Part shown: positions 46,101 through 57,531 of the stretch, piece by piece | Position numbering within the stretch: the first letter of the stretch is position 1 | Layout: every line of letters starts with the position of its first letter | Source: Phocoena phocoena | Taxonomy: Eukaryota; Chordata; Mammalia; Artiodactyla; Phocoenidae | NCBI RefSeq assembly: GCF_963924675.1 | Contig: NC_089222.1 | Coordinates: 116,079,316 to 116,143,315, forward strand | Length of the DNA stretch: 64,000 bases | Reading direction: 5' to 3' | Notes under the pieces: generated by a model | Told to the model about the DNA's origin: nothing | Seen by the model: only the letters and a program-made list of their open reading frames with translations | Database searches by the model: none | Translations under genes and position numbers: made by a program

Positions 46101-48282
46101 ACAATAACAAAAAATAACTTTTAATTTTGCATGTTTCCACATAAAATCTTATCAATTCTTACAATTCTCTTAAAATATATTATATTAGATTAAATTTCAT
46201 TAACTGACAGTGGAGACAATTTGTACTTACTCCGTATTTGTAATTGTTATATTTTAAGACAGAATAATGATGAATTGAAACTTAATTCCTAATCAGAAGG
46301 TTTTATCTATCATTAAAAAATATGTGCCACTTAGATGATTCATAATGTTGTTTATGGCCATACTAAGCAAGAAGAGATCATTAAATCCCCTACTGTGCTC
46401 ATACAGAGGGTTGATAAATGTTTATTAATTATTATGGATGTGCTAAAGTTAACAAAAGACAATATATACTGGATCATTTAAAATCAGCTGGTGTCTAGCT
46501 CTAAAGCTGAATTCTTCTCATTGCATTGCTCCATAGCCTGAATATAGCTTCAGCTTGAATAATTAAATCCAAGACTCTCTTAAGCAGAACTCTCTAATGC
46601 AATCTTGAAAGAGAACATTGTTGAACAACAAGTTCCATCACAAACTCTACACTGAATATTTTTAACAATCTTAGGAAACCATTGGTTTGATAATAGCTAC
46701 TCTTCGGACACCAGAATTTAATTAGGCAATCTAGTGTTAGACACCAGATAAAGTAAATGGATAGTTAGCAACCTTAGATCATATGGCATGAAATAAATCA
46801 TAATAAAAGACTTCTTCCATTTACTGTCATCTACAGTGTGATACTAAATTGGTTTGAGATAAATGGTTTCTATCATATGCCTCTGTTCAGGATAAAAACC
46901 AGAAAATGATACTATTAATATACTGAAGTCACCTCATTATTCAGGAAGATTAGAATAAAGAACTGAGATAACAGGTCTGTAGATTGTTTTCCTAGCATAT
47001 TAGAGGGCTTTGCTAATGACTACAAAGTTTAGGATCATTTATATAAACCACAAAATGTGAACATGATAGTGGTGTAAAGTGATTAGAAATATGTTTCAAT
47101 AATATTTTAAGATTTCTTCCATACTTATAATAGTTTTCCTCTTGCAAGCCAATGAAGTAATGAATTTGGCGTTGTAGACTTACACAATAAATTTAAAAAC
47201 AATATACAAGAAATTTTCAATGATGATTTTAATTCAGCCATTTATATTTATATGTATTATGGAGTAAATTATACATATGATAAATTACACATGTGATCTT
47301 TCATGATTCTAGGCAATTATTTCAGGAAGACTGAATTGTTTCCTTTGAACTCATTATAATATGGCTGATAAAGGCTTTATAAAATTTAGAGCAACCCTAA
47401 AAATAAGTAATCTAATGGGTGATGATAATATTTTTGATTGGGATTATGTAAACAAAAGAGGCCATTCTCCTTCCTGTAGGCAGAACTCCAGGTTAATATC
47501 CTTTTACAGATATGAGTTTCCCTAACACGGACAAAACAAATTGATATTGGAAACCAATTAAGACTGTGAAGCCAACCCTGTTTGAAGTATCATGTTTAAG
47601 AGTCATTCATCATCAAAATTCTCCTTCATTGGCAGAGTAGCCTAGAGCTTCTATGCAAGAGTTGAGTTTCCAGTGTAATACAAGTTTAGTTTCCTAGCAT
47701 AGAATGAATAAATTTCTTTCAAATTCATAGATGGCAGAAAAATTTAACAATTAATAAATGCAGTAAATAATTGTGAATAAATTAATACAAGTAACTTATT
47801 TTACCAGAAAGGTCTTAATAAGTTTTGAAAATCATATAATCATACCTTATTTTAAAATTTATATCAGAATTATTTTTCCTAATTTTAATTTTTGTTACTT
47901 GAAGGTATTTTTTGCTTAGCATGTTATAGGTAACAGATGCTGAAAGTGCTAAAAATATGAATGCTACCCTTTTTCAAGGAAAACAAATGCAAAATGTTTT
48001 TAAAAGCTATTTTGATACTCTGTTTGAAATATAGGGTGGCTGGCAGCAGCAAAGGTGAGGGCGGTGTTGTGGAGGGAAAAGTGAGTTATTTGTGAGGGAG
48101 GAGTGATGATATTGTATTTTCAAATGTACTGAAGATTAACTTTGTATCTGGAGGTAAAATCCAGGCAGAAAAATGAAGCTATGTAACCTCATAGGTTATG
48201 ATAATTCTGATTTTGAATGTGATAGACTACCAGCACATGTATTTCACCTCTACAAGAATTTGTATTGTTAATTCCAAGATTA
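46101..48282. other. No gene or clear repeat seen over 2.2 kb
   Basis: The stretch is unusually free of recognisable repeats compared with its neighbours and very AT-rich. The piece at 46480-46770 has a balanced composition and CAGCTG and TTTAATTAGG motifs. It is a weak candidate for a conserved noncoding element. Confidence 0.4.
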
Positions 48283-48676
48283 TTTTTTAAATTTTATCGA
48301 CGTATAGTTGATTTACAATGTTGTGTTAGTTACTGTTGTACAGCAAAGTGACTTAGTTATACATATATATGTATATTCTTTTTCATATTCTTTTCCATTA
48401 TGGTTTATCACAGGATACTGAATGTAGTTCCCTGTGCTATACAGTAGGACCTTGTTGTTTATATACATCCTATATATACTAGTTCGCATCTGCTAATCCC
48501 AAGCTTCCAGTCTTTCCCTCCCCACTCTCCTTCCCCCTTGGCAACCACAAGTCTATTCTCTATATCTGTGAGTCTGTTTCTGTTTCATAGATAGGTTCAC
48601 TTGTGTTGTATTTTAGATTCCACCTATAAATGATATCATATGGTATTTGTCTTTCTCTTTGTGACTTAGTCTGCTT
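48283..48676 (-). mobile_element. L1 3' UTR fragment, minus strand
   Basis: Read on the plus strand: 'gacgtatagttgatttacaa', 'gttgtacagcaaagtgactt', 'cctgtgctatacagtaggac', 'ccttcccccttggcaaccac' and 'tgatatcatatggtatttgt'. This is the reverse complement of an older L1 3' UTR and the ORF2 end. Confidence 0.85.
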
Positions 48677-49284
48677 ATTTTTAGAAGCGTTTCTAACTAA
48701 CAGCAACAGCAATAACAAAACCCAAACCTACAACCAACAAATCAAAAACAAAACAAAATAAATATTGCCCACGAAGAAAACCAACCTGCCACACAACAAA
48801 TGCCCTGGTAATCCTGCTAAGTCAAACCAAATAGTAATTACAAGGGTGGGCATGAAAACCAGCAGACAGAGTTATGTTTGATCACACATCAGCCCTTGCC
48901 TCCATGCTTTCTGCCGTATTCAGGGCCATAATCATAGTGCCCCATTTAGATGCTACGTCTGGGTCAAAAGACATATTCAGAGATCCAAATAAGCACTCTG
49001 AGTAGGAGCAAACTATTGACCTATGAACATCTTTATTTGCATGTTGATTTTTATTCAACATGTAATTTATTCTGATTTGAAATGGTAGATACATAGTCTG
49101 TAGTTCTAGAATAATTTTGCAGCAGGATATTTCTAATATTGACATTATTCCAACTTGACATATTCCTGAAATTTTTGAAAGTGGCGCATGGGAAGTAAGT
49201 GGTCAAACATGTAGCAGATGAGGCTCAGAAACAGAAAAGTCTCTTTTAGGCAGAAGTCTATTGCAACTATGCTTTTCTCATTTT
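48677..49284. other. No gene seen; A/C-rich run
   Basis: An A/C-rich run ('aacagcaacagcaataac' and 'aaaacaaaacaaaataaa') lies at about 48700-48765. The 87-codon minus-strand frame at 48882-49145 has no recognisable domain. Confidence 0.45.
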
Positions 49285-49593
49285 AAAATGCAAGAACTAA
49301 GCTGGGATGAAGTGAGAGAGTAGCACTGACATATATACACTACCAAATGTAAAATAGACAGCTAGTGGGAAGCAGCTGCATGGCACAGGGAGATCAGCTC
49401 GGTGCTTTGTGTCTCCCTAGAGGGGTGGGATAGGGAGGGTGGGAGGGAGACGCAAGAGGGAGGGGATATGGGGATATACGTATGCATATAGCTGATTCAC
49501 TTTGTTATACAGCAGAAACTAACACACCAGTGTAAAACAATTATACTCCAATAAAGATATTAAAATAAATAAATAAATAAAATGCAAGAACTA
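49285..49593 (+). mobile_element. Short L1 3' UTR-only insertion with target duplication
   Basis: The element at about 49300-49578 holds only L1 3' UTR: 'ctagtgggaagcagctgcat', 'gaggggtgggatagggaggg', 'cagcagaaactaacacacca' and 'ccaataaagatatta'. It ends in an (AAAT)n tail. The duplication AAAATGCAAGAACTA is exact at 49285-49299 and 49579-49593. It is close in sequence to the 3' UTR of the L1 at 17.4-18.7 kb. Confidence 0.95.
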
Positions 49594-51589
49594 GAGTATT
49601 TCTAAGAACCCTGAACACTTAAAGATTCAGTGACTCTACATGTTTTTATACATACCTCAGATTTCAGATTTTAAAACGTAGGAATAAATTTATATTCTTT
49701 GGTTTGAATATCCTAGAGACTAAGGATCATTAGGCATGTCTTAGAGCTTAGTCTCAAGTTTTAAGAATTAGCTCTTGGATAATTCTATACGCTCCAATCC
49801 AATTTAATAACAGAGAGAGAGATACAGAGCACTGTGGTTAATTGTAGAAAATGATTGCCAATGACTATTTTCTGAGGTCTGGGAAGCCATCGGAAAGATC
49901 AAACAGTACACAAAACTAGGTACAGTGTGTTGTAATTAAGCATCACAGCTAATGGCCCTCAAACAAAACTCTGCTGGAAGACACAGTGATTAGAGACACC
50001 TGCAGGTTAATAATTAGAAGCATCTGAGCACAGAAGCAATTAATATAGGGAAACTCTCCCAGGAAAAAAGGCTGAGCAGTAAACAAAATAAAGTTCTTTT
50101 CAAATTCCCATTTTAAAAAGCCTGTGTTAATAAAGTGTCACCAAGACCAAACTTTTAAGAATGCATTAAAGTACTTATATTTAGTTTGTTCTGTAGCATA
50201 GCTTTTAAATTCACTGTACGCATAGATGTTTTCATTCAATGTAATCAGAAATGATTGTTTTTCTCCATTTACCAAGTGAGTATCAAACAATTAGAAAGTC
50301 TTCAGTATCAGGTATGATAACCAGTAGTAATGATTTGCTAGGCAAAACAAAGACCACCAACATTGAATTTATATCTAAATTTCTAGAATTTTTAAAATGA
50401 AAGCCTCCAAAAACCTATTTTTTTCAAATTAAAACCATACTAACATGTCAAGTAAACTATCTGTAAGTGAAAATGTTCAAAATTTTAAAGTGTGAAACTG
50501 CTTCCATCTTACATAGGAACATTAGATCATTTCAGCACAGCAAGATCTTTTACATTTAATAAGTATTTTTGGTACACACCAAAATATGTTTGGCTGGCAT
50601 ACATTCCTCTATTTAGTGCTGATCACATTTTGCTCTTTATTGTGTGTATGTATATGCATTTTATATTTCAAAATTTTGTTCATTTTAGCCATGTTAAACA
50701 CATAATGTTCAATTAGGTCCCACTGTTCATTTTCTGTTCCAAGCTGATTGCAAAAGTAGATGTTTTGAGGGTATGTAGCAAAGGCTAATGTATTCCTAAG
50801 CAAAATGGAAAAATGATAAACCAGGAAAAAAAGAGACATTAAAGGACATTAAAGGACTGTTCTGGCCATGTGACCTAATCATTAAAAAACACTTCCAGGG
50901 GAAAAAACTCTCAAACATTACAGAAATACAGATTCATGAATTATGTATAGTCATAAAGGCCCTTGGAAAACATGTAAAATTCAAGCCTTAAATCATTACT
51001 TTGAGAACTACTTCCATTATTTTTCTTTGTCTTATAAAGAAAGAATAATTTGCATCAGAATCCCAATACATTTATATCCTACAGCAAAATTTACTTGGTC
51101 AAATATGAAGGGTATCATATCCCATTTTCAATTTGTTTTTGATTTCATCTTTTTACTAGTATTATCTTTTGTTCATGAGGCAGATGTTGAACAGTTTAGA
51201 ACACAATGGTTCAGATTTCTGTTAATTATAATCCAAGTCAACTATGAATAAACAATGTAGACAGTACAGATGCTATAAAATATTAGCTTTACTATTGGTA
51301 TCACAGAATCATTATTATTAAACAACTGTTTAGATACCCCTCAGATACAGTCCATATAAGGTTTGTTCTATTACCACAGCTCTGGCTTCTCAAATGCATT
51401 CATTAGTCTTAATCTTCTAGATTTGAAATAAGGTCAGAGACCTTTAAAGATGCGTTCTGTTCGCTGGGTTTATTCTAATGCTACATCTTTTTTATTGTTG
51501 CTTAAATTTGATTTTTTTTTCTCTTCTTATTTTTTCCAAGGAAGATGTTACAATTACCGGAATTGTTTAGATTTTCCCCACTGTCATCG
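49594..51589. other. Unique DNA; candidate regulatory block at 49.79-50.14 kb
   Basis: No gene is recognised. The block at 49790-50140 has several TAAT cores ('ggttaattgtag', 'tgtaattaagcatc', 'ggttaataattagaagc' and 'gcaattaatatag') plus CACCTG and no repeat signature. The frames at 50492-50716, 50609-50839 and 50943-51251 are AT-rich chance frames. Confidence 0.4.
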
Positions 51590-51757
51590 TTCTCTAGCAC
51601 TTTCATACTCAAAGTGATGTTCTACAGGACTCACCTGGGAGCTGGTTAAAATGCAGATCCTTAGATCTCTACCCCAGACCTACTTAATCAGAAGTTTCAC
51701 TTTAACAAGATTCTAGGTGATCCAAACCCACATTAAAGTTTTAGAAGCATTGTAGAA
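51590..51757 (+). mobile_element. MER5A (hAT-Charlie MITE)
   Basis: The order 'ctagcactttcatactcaaa', 'actcacctgggagctggtta', 'aaatgcagatccttagatct', 'ccccagacctacttaatcag' and 'ttctaggtgatccaaaccca', ending 'ttttagaagcattg', is MER5A, next to the Tigger1 element. Confidence 0.85.
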
Positions 51758-51770
51758 GGCACCACATAGA

Positions 51771-54136
51771 CACAAGCACACACCTCGGAGATATTGTGGG
51801 TTTGGTTCCAGACCACAGCAATAAAGCAAATATCACAATAAATCAAGTCATACAAAATTTTTTGTGTCCCAGTGCATGTAAAAGTTATGTTTACGCTACA
51901 CTGTTGTCTATAATGTGCAACAGCATCGTGTCTGAATAAGTATACACCTTAATTAAAAAATATTGCTAAAATATGCTAACAATCATCTGAGCCTTCAGTG
52001 AGTCATAATCTTTTTGCTGGTGGAGGGTCTTGTCTTGATGCTGATGGCTGTTGACTGATCAGGTAGAGGTTGCTGAAGATTGAGGTGGCTGTGATAATTT
52101 CTTAAAGTAAGACAATAATGAAGTCTCCTGCATGGAATGACTCTTCCTTTCGTGAAAAATTTCCCTGGGGCATGCAATGCTGTTTGATAGCATTTTACCC
52201 CCAGTAGGGCTTCTTTCAAAACTGGAGTCCATGCTCTCAAACTCTGTTGCTGCTTTATCAACTGAGTTTATGTAATGTTCTAAATCCTTTGTTGTCATTT
52301 CAACAGTCTTTACAGCATCTTTACCAGGAGTAGATTCCATCTCAAGAAACCACTTTCTTTGCTCATCCATAAGAAGCAACTCATTCATTAAAGTTTTATC
52401 ATGAGATTGTAGCAATTGTCACATCTTCGGACTCCGCTTCTAATTCCAGTTCTCTTGCTATTTCCACCACATCTGCAGTGACTTCCTCTACTAAAGTCTT
52501 GACCCCTCAAAGCCATCTGTGAGGGTTGGAATCAACTTCTTCCAAACTCCTGTTAATGTTGTCGTTTGGACCATTTCCCATGTTTCATGAATGTTTTCCA
52601 TGGTGTTTAGAATGGTGAATCCTTTCCAGAAGGTTTTCAATTTACTTTGCACAGATCCAACAGAGGCATCAATATCTACTGTAGCTGTAGTCTTATGAAA
52701 TGTACTTCTTAAATAATAAGACTTGGAAAATCAAAATTACTCCTTGATCCACGGGCTGCAGAATGGATGTTGTGTTAGCAGGCATGAAAACAACATTAAT
52801 CTTGTGTACATTTCCATCAGAACTCTTGTGTGATCAGGTGCCCTGTCAATGAGCACTCATATTTTCAAAAGAATCTTTTTTTCTGAGCAATATGTCCCAA
52901 CAGTGGGCTTCAAATATTCAGTAAACCGTGTTGTAAATAGATGTGCTGTCATCCAGTCTCTGTTGTTCCATTTTTAGAGCACTGGCAGAATAGATTTAGC
53001 ATAATTCTTAAGAGACCTAGAATTTTTGGAATGGTAAATGAGCACCGACTTCAACTTCAAGTCACCATGTGCATTAGGCCCTAACAGGAGAGTCAGCCTG
53101 TCCTTTGAAGCTTGGAAGCCAGGCATTGACTTCTCCTCTCTAGCTATGAAAGTCCTAGATGGCATCTTCTTCCAATATAAGGCTGTTCCACCAACATTGA
53201 AAATCTATGGTTTAGAGCAGCCATTTTCATTCATTATCTTAGCTAGATCTTCTGGATAACTTGCTACAGCTTCTACATCAACACTTGCTGCTTCACCTTG
53301 CAGGTTTATGTTATGTTCATGGTTTCTTTCCTTAAACCTTGTGAGCCAACCTCTGCTAGCTTCAAACTTTTCTTCTGCAGCTTTTCACCTCTCTCAGCCT
53401 TTGCAGAATTGAAAAGAGTTAGGGCCTTATTCTGGATTAGGCTTTGGCTTAAGGGAAGGTTGTGGCTGGTTTGATCTTTTATCCAGACCAGTAAAATTTT
53501 CTCCTAACCATCAATACGTCTGTTTTGTTTTCTTATTATCCATGTATTCAGTGGAGTAGTAATTTCAATCTTCTTCAAGAATTTTTCCTTTGCATTCACA
53601 ACTTGGTTAACTGTTTGGCACAAGAGGCCAAGCTTTCAGCCTATCCTGATTTTCAATGCTAAGCTTAATCATTTCTAGCTTTTCATTTAAAGTGAGAGAT
53701 TGTGACTCTTCCTTTCACTTGAACACTCAGAGGTCACTGTAGGATTATGAATTGGCCTAATTTCAATATTATGTCTCAGGAAATAGGGAGGCCTGAGGAG
53801 AGCTGTAGAGACAGGGGAACAGCTGGTAGGCCAAGCACTCAGAACACACACATTTATTGATTAAGTTCACCATCTTATACAGGCACGATTTGTGGTGCCC
53901 TAAAACAATTACAATAGTAACATTAAAGACTACTGATCACAGATTAACACAGCAAATATAATAACAATGAAAAAGTTTGAAATATTGTGAGAATTGCTGA
54001 AATGTGACAGAGAGACACAAAGTGCAAATGCTGTTGGGAAAATGGTGCTAATAGACTTGCTGGACATAGCCCTGCCACAAACCTTCAATTTATAAAAAAC
54101 AACATCTGGGAAGCACAGTAAAACAAGGTGTGCCTG
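51771..54136 (-). mobile_element. Near full-length Tigger1 DNA transposon (pogo/Tc1-mariner group)
   Basis: The left end is near 51771 ('cacacacctcggagatattg') and the right end is at 54136 (reverse complement begins CAGGCACACCTTG). These match as terminal inverted repeats and are flanked by TA on the right at 54137-54138. The length of about 2.37 kb is close to the roughly 2.4 kb of human Tigger1. The transposase gene lies on the minus strand. Landmarks along the plus strand include 'tttttgctggtggagggtct', 'agaaaccactttctttgctc', 'ggctgcagaatggatgttgt' and 'tttcaatattatgtctcagg'. The element is inactive (see the transposase entry). Confidence 0.95.
52059..53737 (-). pseudogene. Tigger1 transposase pseudogene
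   Basis: Tigger transposases have an N-terminal DNA-binding part and a DDE catalytic domain. The start codon appears changed to GTG at 53735-53737. The central piece is open at 53165-52974 and contains '[20 protein letters not shown]'. The C-terminal piece is open at 52415-52059, starting MLQSHDKTL and ending near '[18 protein letters not shown]'. The first catalytic Asp motif, expected as 'NVDETALYW', reads 'NVGGTALYW' with the Asp codon replaced by Gly at 53190-53192. The second Asp is kept in 'LIDRAPDH' near 52845. Stops and frameshifts separate the pieces. It is dead by several independent changes. Confidence 0.9.
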
Positions 54137-54138
54137 TA

Positions 54139-54987
54139 CTGGTTTGAAAACGAAGACATGATTTGTCCCCTCTCTCCTGCACATTTCCTTTGACTGAACT
54201 TTCAGTATAAAAGGGTCAAGTAGAAATGGCATTGAAATTCAATAAAGCAATGGAAGTTTACATACAAGTAGAGCTAGAGGAATCACCTGATGGATCTTTT
54301 GCTGAATAAATCTTGTGGCTTGGTTCAATTGAAATTTACATTTTAAATGAATTAGCTTTATATTTAAGAATATTATTAAATTATTCCCCCTCACAGTTTT
54401 ATTATTCCAGCTTAATATTTTAATTCTTTCAAAAAATGTTTGAAACCATAACCACATTCCTTTTTCAACTTTATTTCTATTTTCATAGTGTCTGTGGGTA
54501 TCTGGATAAGCACAGGATGCTTATGTACAGGATGAAGTCCTAGACTCCTTCCCCAATTACAAGAGGTTTCTTCTCCCCGATGAATAAGTGATAAAAGAAA
54601 ATAGAGGTGGTTGGCAAAATTTTACTTGGCAATCTTGGTTTACAATTTTTAATATTGGTCTTAGCTCAGATTTTGTTATTTGGTGTTACATTCTAGCAAT
54701 GCTTTAAATGTTATTGAATATAAAACAAAGATCAGATCATATTTCTTTTATTTTATACTTATTTCCATAGGAAATATTTAAAAAGAGCCTAAATCCTTTC
54801 CATTGTAAGCCAGTAACATACCATTAGAGTTAAATGAATAAATTTTAATGACATTTTGCTTTTTCTTTGCTTTTCCTCTTCTTTCGAACAGCCATTGATA
54901 GGCAATAACGAATAAATCTCCTTTGTCTCAATTTTTACTTTATTTTATCTAAGAGTAGCTGCTTAAGGGACTTTCCACAAACACCGC
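54139..54987. other. No gene or clear repeat seen
   Basis: Unique AT-rich DNA. The frames at 53930-54232 (which overlaps the Tigger1 end) and 54239-54457 are not recognised. Confidence 0.5.
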
Positions 54988-55273
54988 TTTTTTTTTTTTT
55001 TTTAATTTATTTTTTGGTTGGGTCTTTGTTGCTGCACGTGGGCTTTCCCTAGTTGTGGCAAGCAGGGGCTACTCTTCGTTGCGGCACACAGGCTTCTCAT
55101 TGCAGTGGCTTCTCTTGTTGCGGAGCATGGGTTGCAGGCGCGCGGGCTTCAGTAGTTGTGGCACACAGGCTTAGTTACTACGCAGCATGTGGGATCTTCC
55201 TGGATCAGGGTTCGAACCCATGTCCCCTGCATTGGCAGGTGGATTCTTATCCACTGCGCCACCAGGGAAGTCT
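54988..55273 (-). mobile_element. tRNA-derived SINE, long CHR form, minus strand
   Basis: On the plus strand it begins with a poly-T (54988-55003) and 'gggtctttgttgctgcacgt', passes 'ggctactcttcgttgcggca', 'cgcgcgggcttcagtagttg' and 'gggttcgaacccatgtcccc', and ends 'cgccaccagggaagtct'. It is the reverse complement of the long CHR form seen at 29.7 and 34.0 kb. No clear duplication is visible. Open frames on both strands here are SINE reads. Confidence 0.9.
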
Positions 55274-55790
55274 CCCCAATTGTTAAAACTGATTTAGTAA
55301 AATTATTGTCATCCAGAGTTAAAAAGCTTCTTTCCTTTAATTCTGTATCCATCTCTTATAAATTTTCTTGAAGGCTCCCTAAATAAGGGAATGTATAAAG
55401 TGTTCCATGAATCATGGGGATGGAATGCTCTGGACTGAATCATATCCCCTCAAAATTTATATATTGAAACTCTCACCACCAGTGTGACTGTATTTGGAGA
55501 TTGAGCTTTTAGGAGGTAATTAAGGTAAGTAAGGTCATGACGGTGGGATCCTAATCTGAAAGATTGGTGGCCTTCTAAAAAGAGGAAGATAAAGACCTCT
55601 CTCTTTTCACTCACACACTGTGAGGAAAGTTTATGTGAGCACATTAGAAAGGCGGATGTTTGCAAGCCAGGAAGGGAGCTCTCACTAGAATCCAACCATG
55701 CTGATACCCTGATCTTGGACTTTCAGCCTCCAGAAGTGCAAGAAAATTAATTTTTGTTGTTTAAGATACCCAGTTTATGGTATTTTGATA

Positions 55791-56289
55791 TGTCAGTGAT
55801 AGGGTTCAGGGCAGGCCACCCCAAAATATACCATTTTGACATATTGATTATTTTGAATTAAAGTTACTTGAGAAATGGCCAGTTCAAGAAGAACACTCTG
55901 ACCCTTCTTTGTCCTCCTGAAAGCAGGAAATAAATTTCTCATCTGAAGCTATCCTCCCTATACCAGGAGGATAGGAGGCATTTTATTGCCAGAGATAGGG
56001 AATTCAAGGCTGTATAAACAAACTTTATTACTTTGCTACCCCAAGCAAAAAATCCTTTGTTTTGTCAAATCTTCAAAAATAACTGTCTAAAAGGTATAAG
56101 AGCTGCCTGCTTTGGTCACTTCTTTGAACCTCATATCTTTGGGGTTCCAGTAGGTGCAGAATTAAATTTGACAGTTTTCTCCTGTTGATCTGTTTTATGT
56201 CAGTTTAATTATTAGACCAGCAAAAGAAAAAAAAAGAAAGAAAAAGAAAAAGACCTAAAAGGGTAGAGAAAATGTTTTTCTCCCTTACA
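55791..56289 (+). mobile_element. LTR-like element nested in the MaLR 5' LTR
   Basis: It begins near TGTCAGTGATAGGG and ends near 'tttttctcccttaca'. Inside are 'ttgaattaaagttacttgag', 'taagagctgcctgctttggt', 'cctcatatctttggggttcc' and 'cagtttaattattagaccag'. These look like a retroviral LTR with a 3' tail of the ERVL or ERV1 kind. It breaks the MLT1 tail between 'tatggtattttgata' and 'gcagtctgaacagactaaga', which otherwise would join. It is therefore younger than the MaLR. An (AAAG)n patch lies at about 56224-56252. The family name and target duplication are not certain. Confidence 0.7.
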
Positions 56290-56311
56290 GCAGTCTGAAC
56301 AGACTAAGACA

Positions 56312-57531
56312 GGTTTCAGTACTGAGAAGTGAGGTGCTGCTGTAACAAAAGTTTAAAATGTGGAAGCAGCTTTAGAACTGGGTAATGGGCACAGGCTGGA
56401 TGAATTCTGAGGTTCATACTAGAAGTATAGACGTTAAGGGTAATTCTGGTAAGATATCAGACAGAAATGAGATCTGGAAAAATGTTATTGGAAACTGGAG
56501 GAAAGGTGATCCTCGTTATAAAATGACAAAGAACTTTGCTGAACTGTGTTGTATTACTGTGGAAGATAGAACTGCAAGCTATGAAGCTGAATATTTAGCT
56601 GAGGAGATTTCTAAGCAAAATGTTGAAGTAGCAGCTTGGTTCCTGATGGCTGCTTACAGTAAAATGTGAAAGGAGAGAAGTGAAATTGAGAAGGAATTAT
56701 TAAAAGGAACTGGAACTTGAAGATTTGGAAAATTCTTAGTTGACCCATATTGGTCCAAAAAAATGAGAAAGCATGTTGTGAAGAAAACAACAAGGATATG
56801 GCTGGACTAGCACTTGATAAAGAGCTTACAAGATTTAACTTGATAAAGAGCCAGTTTGAACTGAAGGGGTTAGAGATAGGACAAAATGAAGGAAGACTGT
56901 TGGAAGATTTGATGGGAAAAAACAATAGACCTATTTGGAGGTGAATGTGCTCTATTCTTAAATAAGAGGGGAACATGACCCTGAAGGTGATTCAGAGATC
57001 ATCAAGGCTACCTTCTTGGTTTCAGTAGGCCAGATAGCTTCTGCCTTGGAGTACGGACCCTAGGCTAGAAGAGCTGCAGGAGTGAGACCGCTGCCTAGAA
57101 TCTGGGGGGTAATGCTGCAGTCACAGTGGGCCTGGAGGGCAGAGTATCAAACCAAAGAAGATTATCCTTGAGCTTTAAGATCTAATGGAATTTGCCTTAC
57201 TAGTTTTTGGACTTGCTTGGGACTTGCTGTTTCTTTCTTCCTTCTGATTTCACCCTTTCAGACTGTGAATGTCAAATCTACGCCCGTCCCATCATTGTAT
57301 TTGGGAGGTAATCACTTGTCTGATTTCACAGGTTCACAGTTGGGGAGAAATTTTGTCTCATAATGAATCATACCACTAGTCTCACTTGTAACTGACTTAG
57401 ATATTTAGATGAGACTTTAGACTTTAGATTTTAGAGTTGATGGGGGAATGAGTTAAGATTTGTGGGACTGTTAGGTTAGAGTCAATGTGTTTTGTATGTG
57501 AGAAGGACACGAATTTGGGGGGCCAGGGGTG
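56312..57531 (+). pseudogene. MaLR internal region, gag-like remnant
   Basis: It starts 'gtttcagtactgagaagtga', passes 'ggaagcagctttagaactgg', 'tattggaaactggaggaaag' and 'gctgaggagatttctaagca', and ends near 'gaatgagttaagatttgtgg'. Two short open pieces lie at 56385-56669 and 56750-56944. Their match is to MaLR internal wording; MaLRs carry no pol or env. The 121-codon minus-strand frame here is antisense noise. Confidence 0.8.

Noticed and set aside
56385..56669. 94-codon frame that looked like a possible gene
   Set aside because: Its DNA matches the MaLR internal region between two LTRs, so it is part of a dead retroelement.
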